Of a DNA stretch of 64,000 nt, positions 33,401 through 44,290 are shown piece after piece. How positions within the stretch are numbered: position 1 is the first letter of the stretch; each line of letters opens with the position of its first letter. The stretch comes from Aquarana catesbeiana (taxonomy: Eukaryota > Chordata > Amphibia > Anura > Ranidae), in the NCBI RefSeq assembly GCF_042186555.1, contig NC_133324.1, positions 201,468,640 through 201,532,639 on the forward strand, read 5' to 3'. The notes beneath the pieces are model-generated. The model was not told the origin of the DNA. It made no database searches and saw nothing but the letters and a program-made list of their open reading frames with translations. The translations under genes and the position numbers were made by a program.

Positions 33401-33865
33401 CTTTATTGTTGTCTTATTTTTTATGTAAAAAAAGTTGATTTTTTTTTTAAAAAGTGCGCTTGTAAGCCTGCTGCGCAAATACGATGTGACAGAAAGTAAT
33501 GCCATTTTATTCTCTAGGATGTTAGAAAAAAAATGTATAATGTTTGGGGGTTCAAAGTAATTTTCTAGCAAAAAAAAATGTTTTTAACTTGTAAACACAT
33601 CTAAAAAAGAGGCCCAGTCTTAAAGTGGTTAAAGGGATGACGTGGCAACTCTAGGGCAGACCGCCATTTTGCCTCTCTCTGAACGCGGACATCGTGTCTG
33701 CCGGAACCCGCTGATTGGCTCCCGCTGTGTCCAATCACAGTGGGAGTGGGGCTCCGAGCAGCACGCGCGCCCCCAGAGCCAAAGAAGCAAATCACGTACG
33801 GGTACTTGATTTTGCGCTTAAGGGTGGCCTTTCTGCAGTATATGTACATGGGGGGGTCCTTAAGT
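33401..33865. repeat. Inverted fragments of the TTAA family
   Basis: 33470-33635 is the reverse complement of part of copies A/B (compare AAATGTATAATGTTTGGGGG here with CCCCCAAACATTATATATTT near 18292). It ends AAAGTGGTTAAAGG. A second piece, 33635-33865, has the GC-rich right-end character (ATATGTACATGGGGGGGTCC) and ends CTTAAGTGGGTAAAG. No clean TTAA pair was established. Confidence 0.6.
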
Positions 33866-34108
33866 GGGTAAAGAGTAACTCCACTTTTGTTGAGAAAAAA
33901 ACATTCCCCTCTGGGTGAGTTATGTACATTACAAGGATTTTAACAAACTTTGTTGCAGATTCCTACCGGCTGTGCGGCTGAAGAAATCCATGTGTGTTTG
34001 TCTGTGTCCACGTGGAAAGTGAATCTAATGGAAGTGGTTTCATAATTATCAAACAGCTGCTGCACCTGCAGGGTACTAATGAGGAAAGCTGCAGGCTCTT
34101 CATCCCTT
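33866..34108. other. Short spacer, no gene
   Basis: Starts AGAGTAACTCCACTTTTGTT, similar to an inverted phrase at 36296 (AAAGTGGAGTTACCCTTT). It is therefore probably a fragment of another dispersed repeat. Nothing else is seen. Confidence 0.4.
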
Positions 34109-34110
34109 TA

Positions 34111-34435
34111 TGCCCCATACACACGATCTGAAAACTGGAAGACAGATTGTCTGACTTTTTTTGCTTACTAGTCGCAAGTAGATGTTGAATAGGTTACTAA
34201 AGTCACAACAAAAAAAATCGGAAGTGATGTCAAGTGTTGTAATGTATTTGTATTGTATATTCGGATGACAACTGTACTGACTAATCGAAAATCGTACGAT
34301 CTGGTATCGTACGAGGAAAATTTTTGTGCTTGTCCAATCGAATAATATCAGATGAACTGCCGTGATCGGCTCTCGAAAGCTGTGTACTCTGTAAGCGATA
34401 TTTTTTGTCCGACTTTCGGATCGTGTATGGGCCAT
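34111..34435. mobile_element. TA-flanked MITE
   Basis: The ends TGCCCCATACACACGATC and GATCGTGTATGGGCCA are inverted with a one-base difference, with TA at 34109-34110 and 34436-34437. It belongs with the TACACACG-ended family seen at 7991, 27805 and 59194. Frames of up to 164 codons across it are not genes. Confidence 0.8.
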
Positions 34436-34437
34436 TA

Positions 34438-35028
34438 AACATGTTCTTAATGGAAGTATGTCACCAAAAATGACATTTGTGTTGCAGGGGATGCCTAATA
34501 TCTGACTTGTATCTTGGTGCAGACTTCTAAGAAAATCAGTGAGCCAATCACACAAGCAGGGAATTATGTTTTTCGGGGGGCATTCAATACACATTCAGTT
34601 GAACAAAACAACTCCAGGTAGCCATATTGCATTTTTTACAGAAAATGACAGAGCTGCAGATTGAAAAGGAAAGGTTCCAGTAGTTTTTACGTTTATTAAA
34701 AGTCAGCAGCTACAAAAAGTGTAATAAAAGTGTGCAATAAACACACACTCACCTGTCCCACTGTCCAGCGATGCGGCGGCCTGAAGCCTCGCTCCTCTCC
34801 TATCTGCGGCATTGCAAGTGTGGGCACCCAGCTGTGCGCATTCGCTAGTTGCGCTACGCCTTCTCAGTGGCCGGGCAATCTTCTGGGACCTGTGATGTCC
34901 CAGAAGATTGCAGGGAGGGAGGAGGAGAGGTGGAAGTGGGATCTGGGTACTTGTCAAAACTAGGTACACGCTCCTTCTCCTAAAAAAATGATATGCCAAA
35001 TGTGGCATGTAAGGGGCGCGAGGAGTGC
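34438..35028. other. Intergenic, possible old repeat
   Basis: Contains GATCTTCTGGGACAT-type inverted words (CAATCTTCTGGGACCTGTGA and ATGTCCCAGAAGATTG, 34876-34912), a short foldback. No gene is seen. Confidence 0.45.
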
Positions 35029-35032
35029 TTAA

Positions 35033-36185
35033 CCACTTGCCGACCACCCGCCGCAGAAGTACTGTGGCAAGGGGGCTCGGCTGTGCAAATCCCCATACTA
35101 GTACGGCAATTCATGCACTAGCTTTCCTGGGCGTGTGATCTTATTGGCCAGCAAGGGAGCCAATCAGCGGGTCCAGCGGACTCGATGTCCGACGGCCAAC
35201 CGCTATTGTTCCATGCAGAAACAGAATGGGGATCTGCCCAAATTAAGGGAGAAGTCCAGCCTGAGCTTTTTTCGGCTGGGCTTCTCCTCTGGGTCACAGG
35301 AGTGCAGTTTGCACCCCTGTGACCCGTTTTCAGCTGAGAGAGGTCTGAAGTCCACTGACATCACAGAAATCAGTCCAGGCACCGCATCATCCCGACTTCG
35401 GAAGTCTGGATCCGCCATGTGCCTGGACTGATGCCAGTCTCAGCCTCTCAGCGAGCCGCCCCTCCACAGCTCAGCACTCCAATGAGTGTGGAGGAGCAGA
35501 GCAGGAGAGATGCTGACTGACAGGCAGCAGCTTTCCGCTTGGGGAGCAGAGAGAAGCGATCCATCAGCGATGTTCAGTGGCTTGGTTCTCAGTGCAGAGA
35601 CGGCGGGGGACAGATGCAGATCGGTTTGATCCTGCATCCACCTAGGTGAGTATGAATAGGCAAAAAAACAACAACCCCCATACTTCTCTTTTAACAAGGC
35701 AGACCTCCGTTCTGTCAGGGGATAACACTGACATATGTGGTTCTGCTATGCAGGAAGATGGATCTGTGTGTTGTCCCAGGCAGCCCATCCCCCATACAGT
35801 TAGAAAACACAAACAGGGAACACATTTAACCCCTTGATTGCCCCTGATGTTAACCCCGTCCATGCCAGTGTCATTAGTACCATGTCAGTGCATATTTTTA
35901 GTACTGATCCCTGTACTAATGTCACTGGTTCCCAAAAAAGTGTCAAAAAAGTCAGTTAGGTGTCCGATCTGTCCGCCGCAATGTCGCAGTCTCGCTAAAA
36001 ATCGCTGATCACCACCACTGCTGAGGTGATCAAATACAACCAAAAGAAAGCTCTATTTGTGGTAAAAAAACCCCATACATTTTATTTGGGTACAACGTTG
36101 CAATTGTCAGTTAAAGCGGCGCAGTGCCGTATGGCAAAAAATGGCCTGGTCATTAAGGGGGAAAATCCTTCCGGGGCTGAAGTGG
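35033..36185. mobile_element. TTAA-type (piggyBac-like) element upstream of HSD17B4
   Basis: TTAA at 35029-35032 and 36186-36189. The ends are CCACTTGCCGACC and CCGGGGCTGAAGTGG. The right-hand part is the reverse complement of the left end of copies A/B (AAAGAAAGCTCTATTTGTGG at 36043-36062), so the element lies in the opposite orientation to A and B. It is 1153 bp with no transposase. It ends about 460 bp before the HSD17B4 start codon and might have brought sequence into the proximal promoter; that is speculation. Confidence 0.82.
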
Positions 36186-36189
36186 TTAA

Positions 36190-36330
36190 AGCAGAACTTC
36201 CACTTTGGGTGGAACTCCTCTTTAATAACATTCAATTACAATATGACTTGTGTAGCAATTGTACATGCTATTTTATTATTTGCTATTTTTTCCCCATGAA
36301 AGTGGAGTTACCCTTTAACTGTTCGGAACC
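36190..36330. repeat. Short dispersed-repeat fragment
   Basis: AGCAGAACTTCCACTTTGGG and the inverted GAAAGTGGAGTTACCCTTTA suggest a small foldback element between TTAA/TTTAA words. The boundaries are uncertain. Confidence 0.45.
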
Positions 36331-36477
36331 CAGCAGATTTTTTCCTGTCTGACCTGTGATCACACTCTGCTCAGGTGCCGCCTCCCTCACACCCCAAGCT
36401 CCTCCTCCTCTCACTGATCGCCACTCAGCTGACTTGTAAGCTGATACTACAGAGAAGGAAAAGGTTAAAGAGACGCT

Positions 36478-36582
36478 TCCCAATCACACAGCCGCCTTCC
36501 CTCCACCAATCAGTTATCGGCGCTGCAGAGAGGCATCCAACCAGCATCAGAATCGGTGTTTGCGGCCCCGCCCATATTTAAG
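36478..36582 (+). promoter_or_regulatory. HSD17B4: Proximal promoter of HSD17B4
   Basis: CCAAT words lie at about 36479-36483 and 36506-36510. A GC box GGCCCCGCCC is at 36564-36573, directly followed by the A/T-rich CATATTTAAG (36573-36582), a TATA-like element. Transcription would then start near 36605-36615, giving a 5' UTR of about 35-45 bases with no upstream ATG. These are sequence-pattern assignments; start-site data would be needed to fix the TSS. The nearby TTAA element ends at 36185, outside this core. Confidence 0.6.
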
Positions 36583-36647
36583 AGCGAGGCTTGGTCCGCA
36601 GTTCTGCAAGTCTCTGTGTGTTGTCCGGCTGTCACCTGCGAGTGGAG

Positions 36648-36708
36648 ATGGGATCCAATTCTCTGAGGTTTGATGGACGGGTGGTGCTGGTCACCGGAGC
36701 CGGGGGAG
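36648..36708 (+). CDS. HSD17B4: HSD17B4 coding exon 1 (peroxisomal multifunctional enzyme 2)
   Basis: The exon encodes MGSNSLRFDGRVVLVTGAGG and one further base, then GTGAGA as splice donor (gt at 36709-36710). The N-terminus of vertebrate HSD17B4 (D-bifunctional protein) has this form, with a short Met-Gly-Ser leader and LRFDGRVVLVTGAG. The protein acts in peroxisomal beta-oxidation: 3-hydroxyacyl-CoA dehydrogenase, enoyl-CoA hydratase and SCP2-like domains in order. This exon carries the first strand of the dehydrogenase Rossmann fold and the beginning of the TGxxxGxG cofactor motif. The ATG has a purine at -3 and G at +4. It ends in phase 1 and joins exon 2 at 50758 to complete the motif as TGAGGGLG. 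The two residues Asn-Ser after Ser3 appear to be an insertion relative to mammalian proteins, from family knowledge. Confidence 0.93.
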
Positions 36709-37316
36709 GTGAGACAGAAACGAGGAGGGATGGGGGCATGGCTCTACCACTCTGTACTTCTGTGCGGGGGGAGCTCTGCACAACTTACATTGTACTCAGG
36801 GTCATCCCAGAGCAGGGAGTGGGGACCCCCATGGCCGGGAATGTGGGGGTCATACAGCACCGCACTGACAGCAGTATTCACCGGTGATCTTTGCACTGCA
36901 ATCAGCGAATACAAAGCCATGTGATATCTTACATATGGATTCTTCCTAATACCTCACAGGAGGATTGAAGAGACCTGTTAGCTGTCAGTCCTCATTCATA
37001 CTGTAGTAGGATCTGCTGTATACTGTATGTAGGGTATTACAGATGTGAATACAGCAGCACTCTGTTATATACAGTATCTCACATAAGTCAGTACACCCGT
37101 CACATTTCTCTAAATATTTTATTATATCTTTTCATGTGACAACACTGAAGAAATGACACTTTCCTACAATGTAAAGTAGTGAGTGTACAGCTTGTATAAC
37201 AGTGTAAATTTGCTGTCCCCTCAAAATAACTCAACACACAGCCACTAATGTCTAAACCGCTGGCAACAAAAGTGAGTACACCTCTAAGTAAAAATGTCCA
37301 AATTGGGCCCAAAGTG

Positions 37317-38220
37317 TCAATATTTTATGTGGCCACCATTATTTTCCAACACTGCCTTAACCCTCTTGGGCATGGAGTTCACCAGAGCTTCACAGGTTGC
37401 CACTGGAGTCCTCTTCCACACCTCCATGATGACATCACAGAGGTGGTGGATGTTAGAGACCTTGCGCTCCTCCACCTTCCATTTGAGGATGCCCCACAGA
37501 TGCTCAATAGGGTTTAGGTCTGGAGACATGCTTGGCCAGTCCATCACCTTTACCCTCAGCTTCTTTAGCAAGGCAGTGGTCATCTTGGAGGTGAGTTTGG
37601 TGTCGCTATCATGTTGGAATATTTCCGTGCGGCCCAGTCTCCGAAGGGAGGGGATCATGCTCTGCTTCAATATGTCACAGGACATGTTGGCATTCATGGT
37701 TCCCTCAATGAACTGTAGCTCCCCAGTGCTGGCAGCGCTCATGCAGCCCCAGACCATGACCCTCCCACCACCATGCTTGATTGTAGGCAAGACACACCTG
37801 TCTTTGTACTCCTCACCTGGTTGCCGCCACACACACTTGTTTCCATGTCCTTAGTCTGCTTGTCTTCAGCAAACTGTTGGCCTTCTTGTGCATCATTTTT
37901 TAGAAGGTTTCCTTCTGGGGAAAACAGCCATGCAGACCAATTTGATGCAGTGTGCGGCGTATGGTCTGAGCACTGACAGGCTGACCCCCCACACCTTCAA
38001 CCTCTGCAGCAATGCTGGCAGCACTCATATGTCTATTTCCCAAAGACAACCTCTGGATATGATGCTGAGCACGTGTACTCAACTTTGTTGGTCGACCGTG
38101 GTGAGGCCTGTTCTGAGTAGAACCTGTCCTGGTCAACCGCTGTATGGTCTTGGCCACCATGCTGCAGCTCAGTTTCAGGGTCTTGGAAATCTTCTTATAG
38201 CCTAGGCCAGGGATATGCAA
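37317..38220 (-). pseudogene. Tc1 transposase, broken
   Basis: Two minus-strand frames. The first (38220-37900) has the N-terminal paired-like helix-turn-helix region (LGYKKISKTLKLSCSMVAKT, NRPHHGRPTKLS). The second (37832-37317) has IKHGGGRVMVWGCMSA, the second catalytic Asp in FQHDSD, and the third acidic residue in SPDLNPIEHLW. There are 34 residues between Asp and Glu, the DD34E spacing of Tc1 elements. Between the frames the first Asp region is disrupted by a frameshift. The hAT MITE at 38208-38365 disrupts the N-terminus. The Asn of the usual QDN motif is replaced. Not functional as read. Confidence 0.88.
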
Positions 38221-38365
38221 TTAGCGGACCTCCAGCTGTTGCAGAACTACAAGTTCCATGAAGCATAGCAAGACTCTGACAACCACAAGCATGACACCGA
38301 GGCAGAGGCATGATGGGACTTAGTAGTTTTGCAACAGCTGGAGGTCCGCTAATTGCATATCCCTG
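38208..38365. mobile_element. Small hAT MITE inside the Tc1 copy
   Basis: Perfect inverted ends starting CAGGGATATGCAATTAGCGG and ending CCGCTAATTGCATATCCCTG, with the inverted match extending for about 30 bp. Perfect 8-bp duplications GCCTAGGC lie at 38200-38207 and 38366-38373. It is related in its middle to 31861-32008 (CAGCTGTTGCAGAACTAC). It must be younger than the Tc1 insertion. Confidence 0.92.
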
Positions 38366-38734
38366 GCCTAGGCCATCTTTGCCATGAGGTGCCATGTTGA
38401 ACTTCCAGTGACCAGTATGAAAGAGTGAGAGTGATAAAATTTACTACACCTGAGACCTTGTAACACTAACGAGTCACATGACACTGGGGAGGGAAAATGG
38501 CTAATCGGGCCCAATTTGGAGATTTTCACTTAGGGGTGTACTCACTTTTGTTGCCAGCGGTTTAGACATTAATGGCTGTGTGTTGAGTTATTTTGAGGGG
38601 ACAGCAAATTGACACTGTTATACAAGCTGTACACTCACTACTACATTGTAGCAAAGTGTCATTTCTTCAGTGTTGTCACATGAAAAGATATAATAAAATA
38701 TTTCCAAAAATGTGAGAGGTGTACTCATACTGTA

Positions 38735-39671
38735 TATTCATAGCCCCTGCAGATAGCTGCCTTGTGCTCTGTAATCCTGGGCTGCATTTAGCTGTGTAAA
38801 ATCAGAGGAGAACATTCTTGCTGTGTAATTTCCATGTGTGCTCATGTAGGACTGATACACACATACTAATTTTAAAGTGCAAATAATGTGCAAAAATTCA
38901 TATGATAAACATTTCACATAAAGTGCAAAATCCACAAAACGAATAACTGTAAAAAATGATCAATAATTCATACATAAAAGATGAAACCTAAAAGTCCAAA
39001 CAAAGTCCATTCAGGGGCAAGAAAAGTGCTCTTGTGCTGAAAACAATTTTGCATAAAGTGCTTGTGTGTCACTTGTAACATACATTGTGGGTTTATTCCT
39101 GCACCCGGGATACACAGCTGCATACAGGCAACCATAGTAATGACTGCTTGTATGTACGTCCTCACCACTACTTGCATAAATCTGTACACATATAAGACCT
39201 TATTTACACTTTTGTTTGGGGGCTCTAATAAAGCATGGCTGAGCTGCATTTTTTTACCACCTTCCATCTGCTCCCCCTTATGCTGCAAAGGTAGTAGAGA
39301 AGGGAGTACTTCTGTCACGGCTGTGATGCTTTGCATCACGGTGTATAAAAAAACTATCCTTACTGTCATGTTCAACAAGCAGTACCTCCCACTGAACCCA
39401 ACCCATTTAACTGAATGGGGTGCCCCCGCAGCCATGTTCAATGCATGCAGTTGCGAGGAACTAGTTCAGGGATTAATGGGATAAAACAGGCAGCAAGGAG
39501 GCGATACAACACCTCCTCAACCCTGTCAAATGTCCTCTGAAGAGCAATCCAAACACTTCATAAAGCAACGCTGGTTTAAACTAGCCCTAAAACTGTATGC
39601 CATATGTATGTGCAAATTCACACATGCGAAAAAAGACCAAAAATGTTTTTTTCTTTCTTTACAAACAAACT
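38735..39671 (+). other. HSD17B4 intron 1, no feature recognised
   Basis: A/T-rich intron sequence. Frames of 140-157 codons overlap on opposite strands around 39000-39480 without known motifs and are judged chance. Parts such as 39300-39480 (CATGTTCAATGCATGCAGTT) look like repeat-derived sequence also echoed near 54540-54600. Confidence 0.5.
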
Positions 39672-39675
39672 TTAA

Positions 39676-42520
39676 CCACTTGCCGACCGTGCTATAGCCA
39701 AATGACAGCTACAGCGCGGCTTAAGAATCGCGCTCCGTTTACCACGTGATCACTCCATCAAATGACGAAGCGATCACTTGTAAACAAACCGGCGTCACGT
39801 CCGGTTCCTCTCTGTACCAATCGGTACAGAGAGGGGAGAGATCAGATGCAGCAGCGCTGTGGGCTGGTTGTGTAGTACTCACAGCACTGATATGTGATAA
39901 CTCCAGCACTAATCCATCCTCATCAATACTCAGCCATCCAACCATCCATCCTCATCAATGCTCAGCCATCCATCCATCCATCCTCATCAATGCTCAGCCA
40001 TCCATCCATCCATCCTCATCAATGCTCAGCCATCCATCCATCCATCCATCCTCATCCATGCTCGGCCATCCATCCATCCTCATCAATGCTCGGCCATCCA
40101 TCCATCCTCATCAATGCTCGGCCATCCATCCATCCTCATCAATGCTCGGCCATCCATCCATCCTCATCAATGCTCGGCCATCCATCCATCCTCATCAATG
40201 CTCGGCCATCCATCCATCCTCATCAATGCTCGGCCATCCATCCTTCCTCATCAATGCTCGGCCATCCATCCTTCCTCATCAATGCTCGGCCATCCATCCT
40301 CATCAATGCTCGGCCATCCATCCATCCATCCTCATCAATGCTCGGCCATCCATCCATCCATCCATCCTCATCAATGCTCGGCCATCCATCCATCCGTCCT
40401 CATCAATGCTCGGCCATCCATCCATCCTCATCAATGCTCGGCCATCCATCCATCCTCATCAGTGCTCGGCCATCCATCCATCCTTCCTCATCAGTGCTCG
40501 GCCATCCATCCATCCTTCCTCATCAGTGCTCGGCCATCCATCCATCCTTCCTCATCAATGCTCGGCCATCCATCCATCCTTCCTCATCAATGCTCGGCCA
40601 TCCATCCTTCCTCCCTCATCAATGCTCGGCCATCCATCCATCCATCCTCATCAATGCTCGGCCATCCATCCTTCCTCCCTCATCAATGCTCGGCCATCCA
40701 TCCTTCCTCCCTCATCAATGCTCGGCCATCCATCCTTCCTCCCTCATCAATGCTCGGCCATCCATCCTTCCTCCCTCATCAGTGCTCGGCCATCCATCCA
40801 TCCTCATCAGTGCTCGGCCATCCATCCATCCTCATCAGTGCTCGGCCATCCATCCATCCTCATCAGTGCTCGGCCATCCATCCATCCTCATCAGTGCTCG
40901 GCCATCCATCCATCCTCATCAGTGCTCGGCCATCCATCCATCCTCATCAGTGCTCGGCCATCCATCCATCCTTCCTCATCAATGCTCGGCCATCCATCCA
41001 TCCTTCCTCATCAATGCTCGGCCATCCATCCATCCTTCCTCATCAATGCTCGGCCATCCATCCTTCCTCATCAATGCTCGGCCATCCATCCTTCCTCATC
41101 AATGCTCGGCCATCCATCCATCCTCATCAATGCTCGGCCATCCATCCATCCTCATCAATGCTCGGCCATCCATCCATCCTCATCAATGCTCGGCCATCCA
41201 TCCATCCTCATCAATGCTCGGCCATCCATCCATCCTCATCAATGCTCGGCCATCCATCCTCATCAATGCTCGGCCATCCATCCATCCATCCTCATCAATG
41301 CTCGGCCATCCATCCATCCATCCTCATCAATGCTCGGCCATCCATCCTCATCAATGCTCGGCCATCCATCCATCCTCATCAGTGCTCGGCCATCCATCCT
41401 TCCTCATCAGTGCTCGGCCATCCATCCATCCTTCCTCATCAATGCTCGGCCATCCATCCTTCCTCCCTCATCAATGCTCGGCCATCCATCCTTCCTCCTT
41501 CATCAATGCTCGGCCATCCATCCTTCCTCCTTCATCAATGCTCGGCCATCCATCCTTCCTCCTTCATCAATGCTCGGCCATCCATCCTTCCTCCCTCATC
41601 AATGCTCGGCCATCCATCCTTCCTCCCTCATCAATGCTCGGCCATCCATCCTTCCTCCCTCATCAATGCTCGGCCATCCATCCTTCCTCCCTCATCAATG
41701 CTCGGCCATCCATCCTTCCTCCCTCATCAATGCTCGGCCATCCATCCATCCTCATCAATGCTCGGCCATCCATCCATCCTCATCAGTGCTCGGCCATCCA
41801 TCCATCCTCATCAGTGCTCGGCCATCCATCCATCCTCATCAGTGCTCGGCCATCCATCCATCCTCATCAGTGCTCGGCCATCCATCCATCCTCATCAGTG
41901 CTCGGCCATCCATCCATCCTCATCAGTGCTCGGCCATCCATCCATCCATCCTCATCAGTGCTCGGCCATCCATCCATCCTTCCTCATCAGTGCTCGGCCA
42001 TCCATCCATCCTTCCTCATCAGTGCTCGGCCATCCATCCATCCTTCCTCATCAGTGCTCGGCCATCCATCCATCCTTCCTCATCAATGCTCGGCCATCCA
42101 TCTATCCTTCCTCATCAATGCTCGGCCATCCATCCTTCCTCATCAATGCTCGGCCATCCATCCATCCTTCCTCATCAATGCTCGGCCATCCATCCATCCT
42201 CATCCATCCTCAGCAATACTCAGCCATCCATCCATCCTCATCCATCCTCAGCAATACTCAGCCATCCATCCATCCTCAGCAATACTCAGCCATCCATCCA
42301 TCCTCAGCAATACTCAGCCATCCATCCATCCTCAGCAATACTCATCCATCCATCCTCAGCACTGACAGGCATCACCGATGGGGCTGCACTGATAATTATT
42401 GCACTGATTATCAGTGTAGATGTCCCCACTGAGAAAAGCCACTTATCGGCTCTCCTCTCACGCTGTCAGCTTGAGGAGAGGAATGCTGATAACTGGCACT
42501 CCTATTTACACTGTTTAAAG
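39676..42520. mobile_element. TTAA-type element carrying a large minisatellite
   Basis: It starts CCACTTGCCGACCGTGC after TTAA (39672-39675), the same left end as 35033. The first 220 bp and the last 150 bp (about 42365-42515, with CTCCTCTCACGCTGTCAGCT) have the style of the family. The right terminus was not pinned; TTAA occurs at 42517-42520 but without a clear AAGTGG end. The centre has been taken over by the minisatellite 39900-42360. Confidence 0.6.
39900..42360. repeat. Minisatellite of CATC-based 24-32-bp units
   Basis: About 85-95 units of the form TCCTCATCAATGCTCGGCCA plus a variable number of CATC and TTCC/TCCC steps. Variants with AGTG in place of AATG, and with CCTTCCTC or CCTTCCTCCC inserts, occur in runs. 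The run of AGTG variants near 40790-40970 followed by CCTTCCTC variants recurs near 41775-42085, so a block of about 1 kb seems duplicated. The array lacks stop codons in all three forward frames and gives overlapping frames of 925, 823 and 824 codons (Ser/His/Pro/Ile-rich). These are artefacts, not genes. It lies within HSD17B4 intron 1. Confidence 0.95.
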
Positions 42521-42857
42521 TAAACTGTTACCATTATATTTAAAATGATTATAGCCATGAAAAAGTCTCAGCTTTTAGTACTACTATAATATAAAAGATT
42601 TCTATCTTCCTTCCTCCTTTCATATAGTTTTATGTCTGACTCCTAGTTATAATGCCCATATATCCTACTTCTGGGTGTATTTATTATATATGATAAGTAA
42701 TATATATGATTCATTTCACAGTATAAATGAACCCCATATAGTAGCTATTATCTGTTCTTTTTGTACTATAAAGGGAAAATTTTTTTTTTTTTTTTTTTTT
42801 TTTTTACCGCATTATGACAGGTGATACAAAAAAGCATTCTGCCGCTACTAAACGTCT
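42521..42857 (+). other. Intron 1 spacer with poly-T
   Basis: A/T-rich sequence ending in about 26 T residues (42780-42805). No gene is seen. Confidence 0.6.
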
Positions 42858-42859
42858 TA

Positions 42860-43234
42860 GGCCTGGTTCGCACCTATGCGTTTTTTGGTGCATTTGCAGA
42901 AGAACACTACAGTTCTGTTAACATGGTTTCCTACGGGACACGTTCACATTTATGCTTTTTTCAGCCGCTGCGTATTTGGAAAGGGTCAATGACTTTCAAA
43001 GCAAAACGGTGCTTTTTTTTGGTTCAATAGACTTCAATGGAGAAGCAGCAGAAAATCATGTAGTGCGTTTTTGCAGTAATTTGCGTTTTTTAAAATTTGC
43101 CCAACAACAAATTGGCCAAAAAAAGCATACATGCAAATCACAGCAAAATCGCATGTGCAAAAAATGCAAAACATACAGCAAAAGGCACTGCAGAAACGGA
43201 TCAAAAGCAAACTGCATTGGTGTGACCCGAGCCA
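42860..43234. mobile_element. TA-flanked MITE, TTCACACC-ended family
   Basis: TA at 42858-42859 and 43235-43236. The ends GGCCTGGTTCGCACC and GGTGTGACCCGAGCCA are imperfectly inverted. The interior contains TGCCCAACAACAAATT, also present at 8838-8853 in the MITE fragment there. Non-coding. Confidence 0.75.
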
Positions 43235-43236
43235 TA

Positions 43237-44170
43237 CACGTATTTATTTTCGGACGAGAATATTCATACGAAAAATGTTTGTATGTTCGCTGAATAAAAG
43301 AATGTTGTTTGAAAATTTCACTTTCTTTTAACATTCAGATTGAAAATGAATGTAGTTTCTGAACGAAAACCACATACACTGTCTGAAAATTCCTATGACC
43401 AAGAAGTTTTCTATTTTGCTTCTTTGAATTTTCCTGTCACTGTGGTCGAAAAGAATGTTGAATTTACCCCACTAACGATTAGAAAATCTAACGAACGTTC
43501 TTAATGACTTTTTTTTTTTCAAGGGAAGACATTGTTTTTAATATATTACAGTTCTTTCTGAAAATCGGCAAAACAGTCTTTTAATTTTTTTTTTTTTCTT
43601 TTAAATAAAAATATATACAGTATATCTTTTTTGTCTGTTATTCTCAGTAGATTTGAGATTTTGCTCTCTAACCATATAGTTGTGTTTTTATATTTACCTA
43701 TGTAAAATATAATCCTGTGTAAAATAGAACTCTTGTGCAAATTTATGCAATGAAGTGTACTGTGCAAGATGACAAATATTGCAAGAAACTGCAAATAAAC
43801 ACGAAGTCGCAAAAAACTCAAATATATATAACTATATAGTATAATAGTCCACTGTGTTTATTTGCACAGTTTGTTGAATTATTTATTAGCTATTTGCACG
43901 TTACATTATTGCACAGGAGTTTATTTTGTATCTTGCAATATTTTATTGTCATCTTGCACAGTACACTTCATTGCATAAATTTGCACAGGATTATATTTTA
44001 CATAGATTTTTTCATTTGTTCACAGGTAACATGCATTTATTCTATTAAGTTGCGCTGATCATTTTTTTAATCTTATTTTTATTAGATCAGTTTGATTCAC
44101 TTGCTAGCGCGAGGGACTACACTGTTTATTTTTTATATTTACCACTGCATAGAGATATTTAAGACTAAAT

Positions 44171-44205
<35 letters not shown>

Positions 44206-44290
44206 TTTGTCCGATTAATCAAAACAATTGGCTAACTAATCGATTATGAAAATAATCGTTAGTTGCAGCCCTAATTATCTGCCAGTAACG
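43237..44290. repeat. Inverted repeat and hAT-like remnants in intron 1
   Basis: 43697-43795 and 43908-44005 form inverted arms of about 95 bp (AAAATATAATCCTGTG against CACAGGATTATATTTT; GCAATGAAGTGTACTGTGCA against its complement). Farther on, after about 34 T residues, 44200-44275 reads CTAACTAATCGATTATGAAA and CGTTAGTTGCAGCCCT. The latter resembles the right end of hAT-like elements that begin AGGGCTGCAACTAACG; from memory, moderate certainty. Confidence 0.6.

Larger units (their letters stand above)
37072..38732 (-). mobile_element. Tc1-type transposon in HSD17B4 intron 1
   Basis: TA at 37070-37071 and 38733-38734. The outer ends are CAGTATCTCACA and the inverted CATACTG, with longer inverted regions inside (TTTCATGTGACAACACTGAA at 37131 against TTCAGTGTTGTCACATGAAA near 38668). 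The transposase is on the minus strand. The element contains a 158-bp hAT insertion (38208-38365), so the original length is about 1.5 kb. Confidence 0.92.

Noticed and set aside
34100..34594. 164-codon minus-strand frame
   Set aside because: It crosses a TA-flanked MITE and has no known motif.
39000..39484. Pair of 157-codon (-) and 140-codon (+) frames in intron 1
   Set aside because: They overlap on opposite strands with no family motif, and the region shows repeat-like phrases; treated as chance.
39746..42523. 925-codon open frame (and 823/824-codon frames in the other phases)
   Set aside because: All three forward frames are open across a stop-free minisatellite; residues repeat with the DNA unit and no domain is seen.
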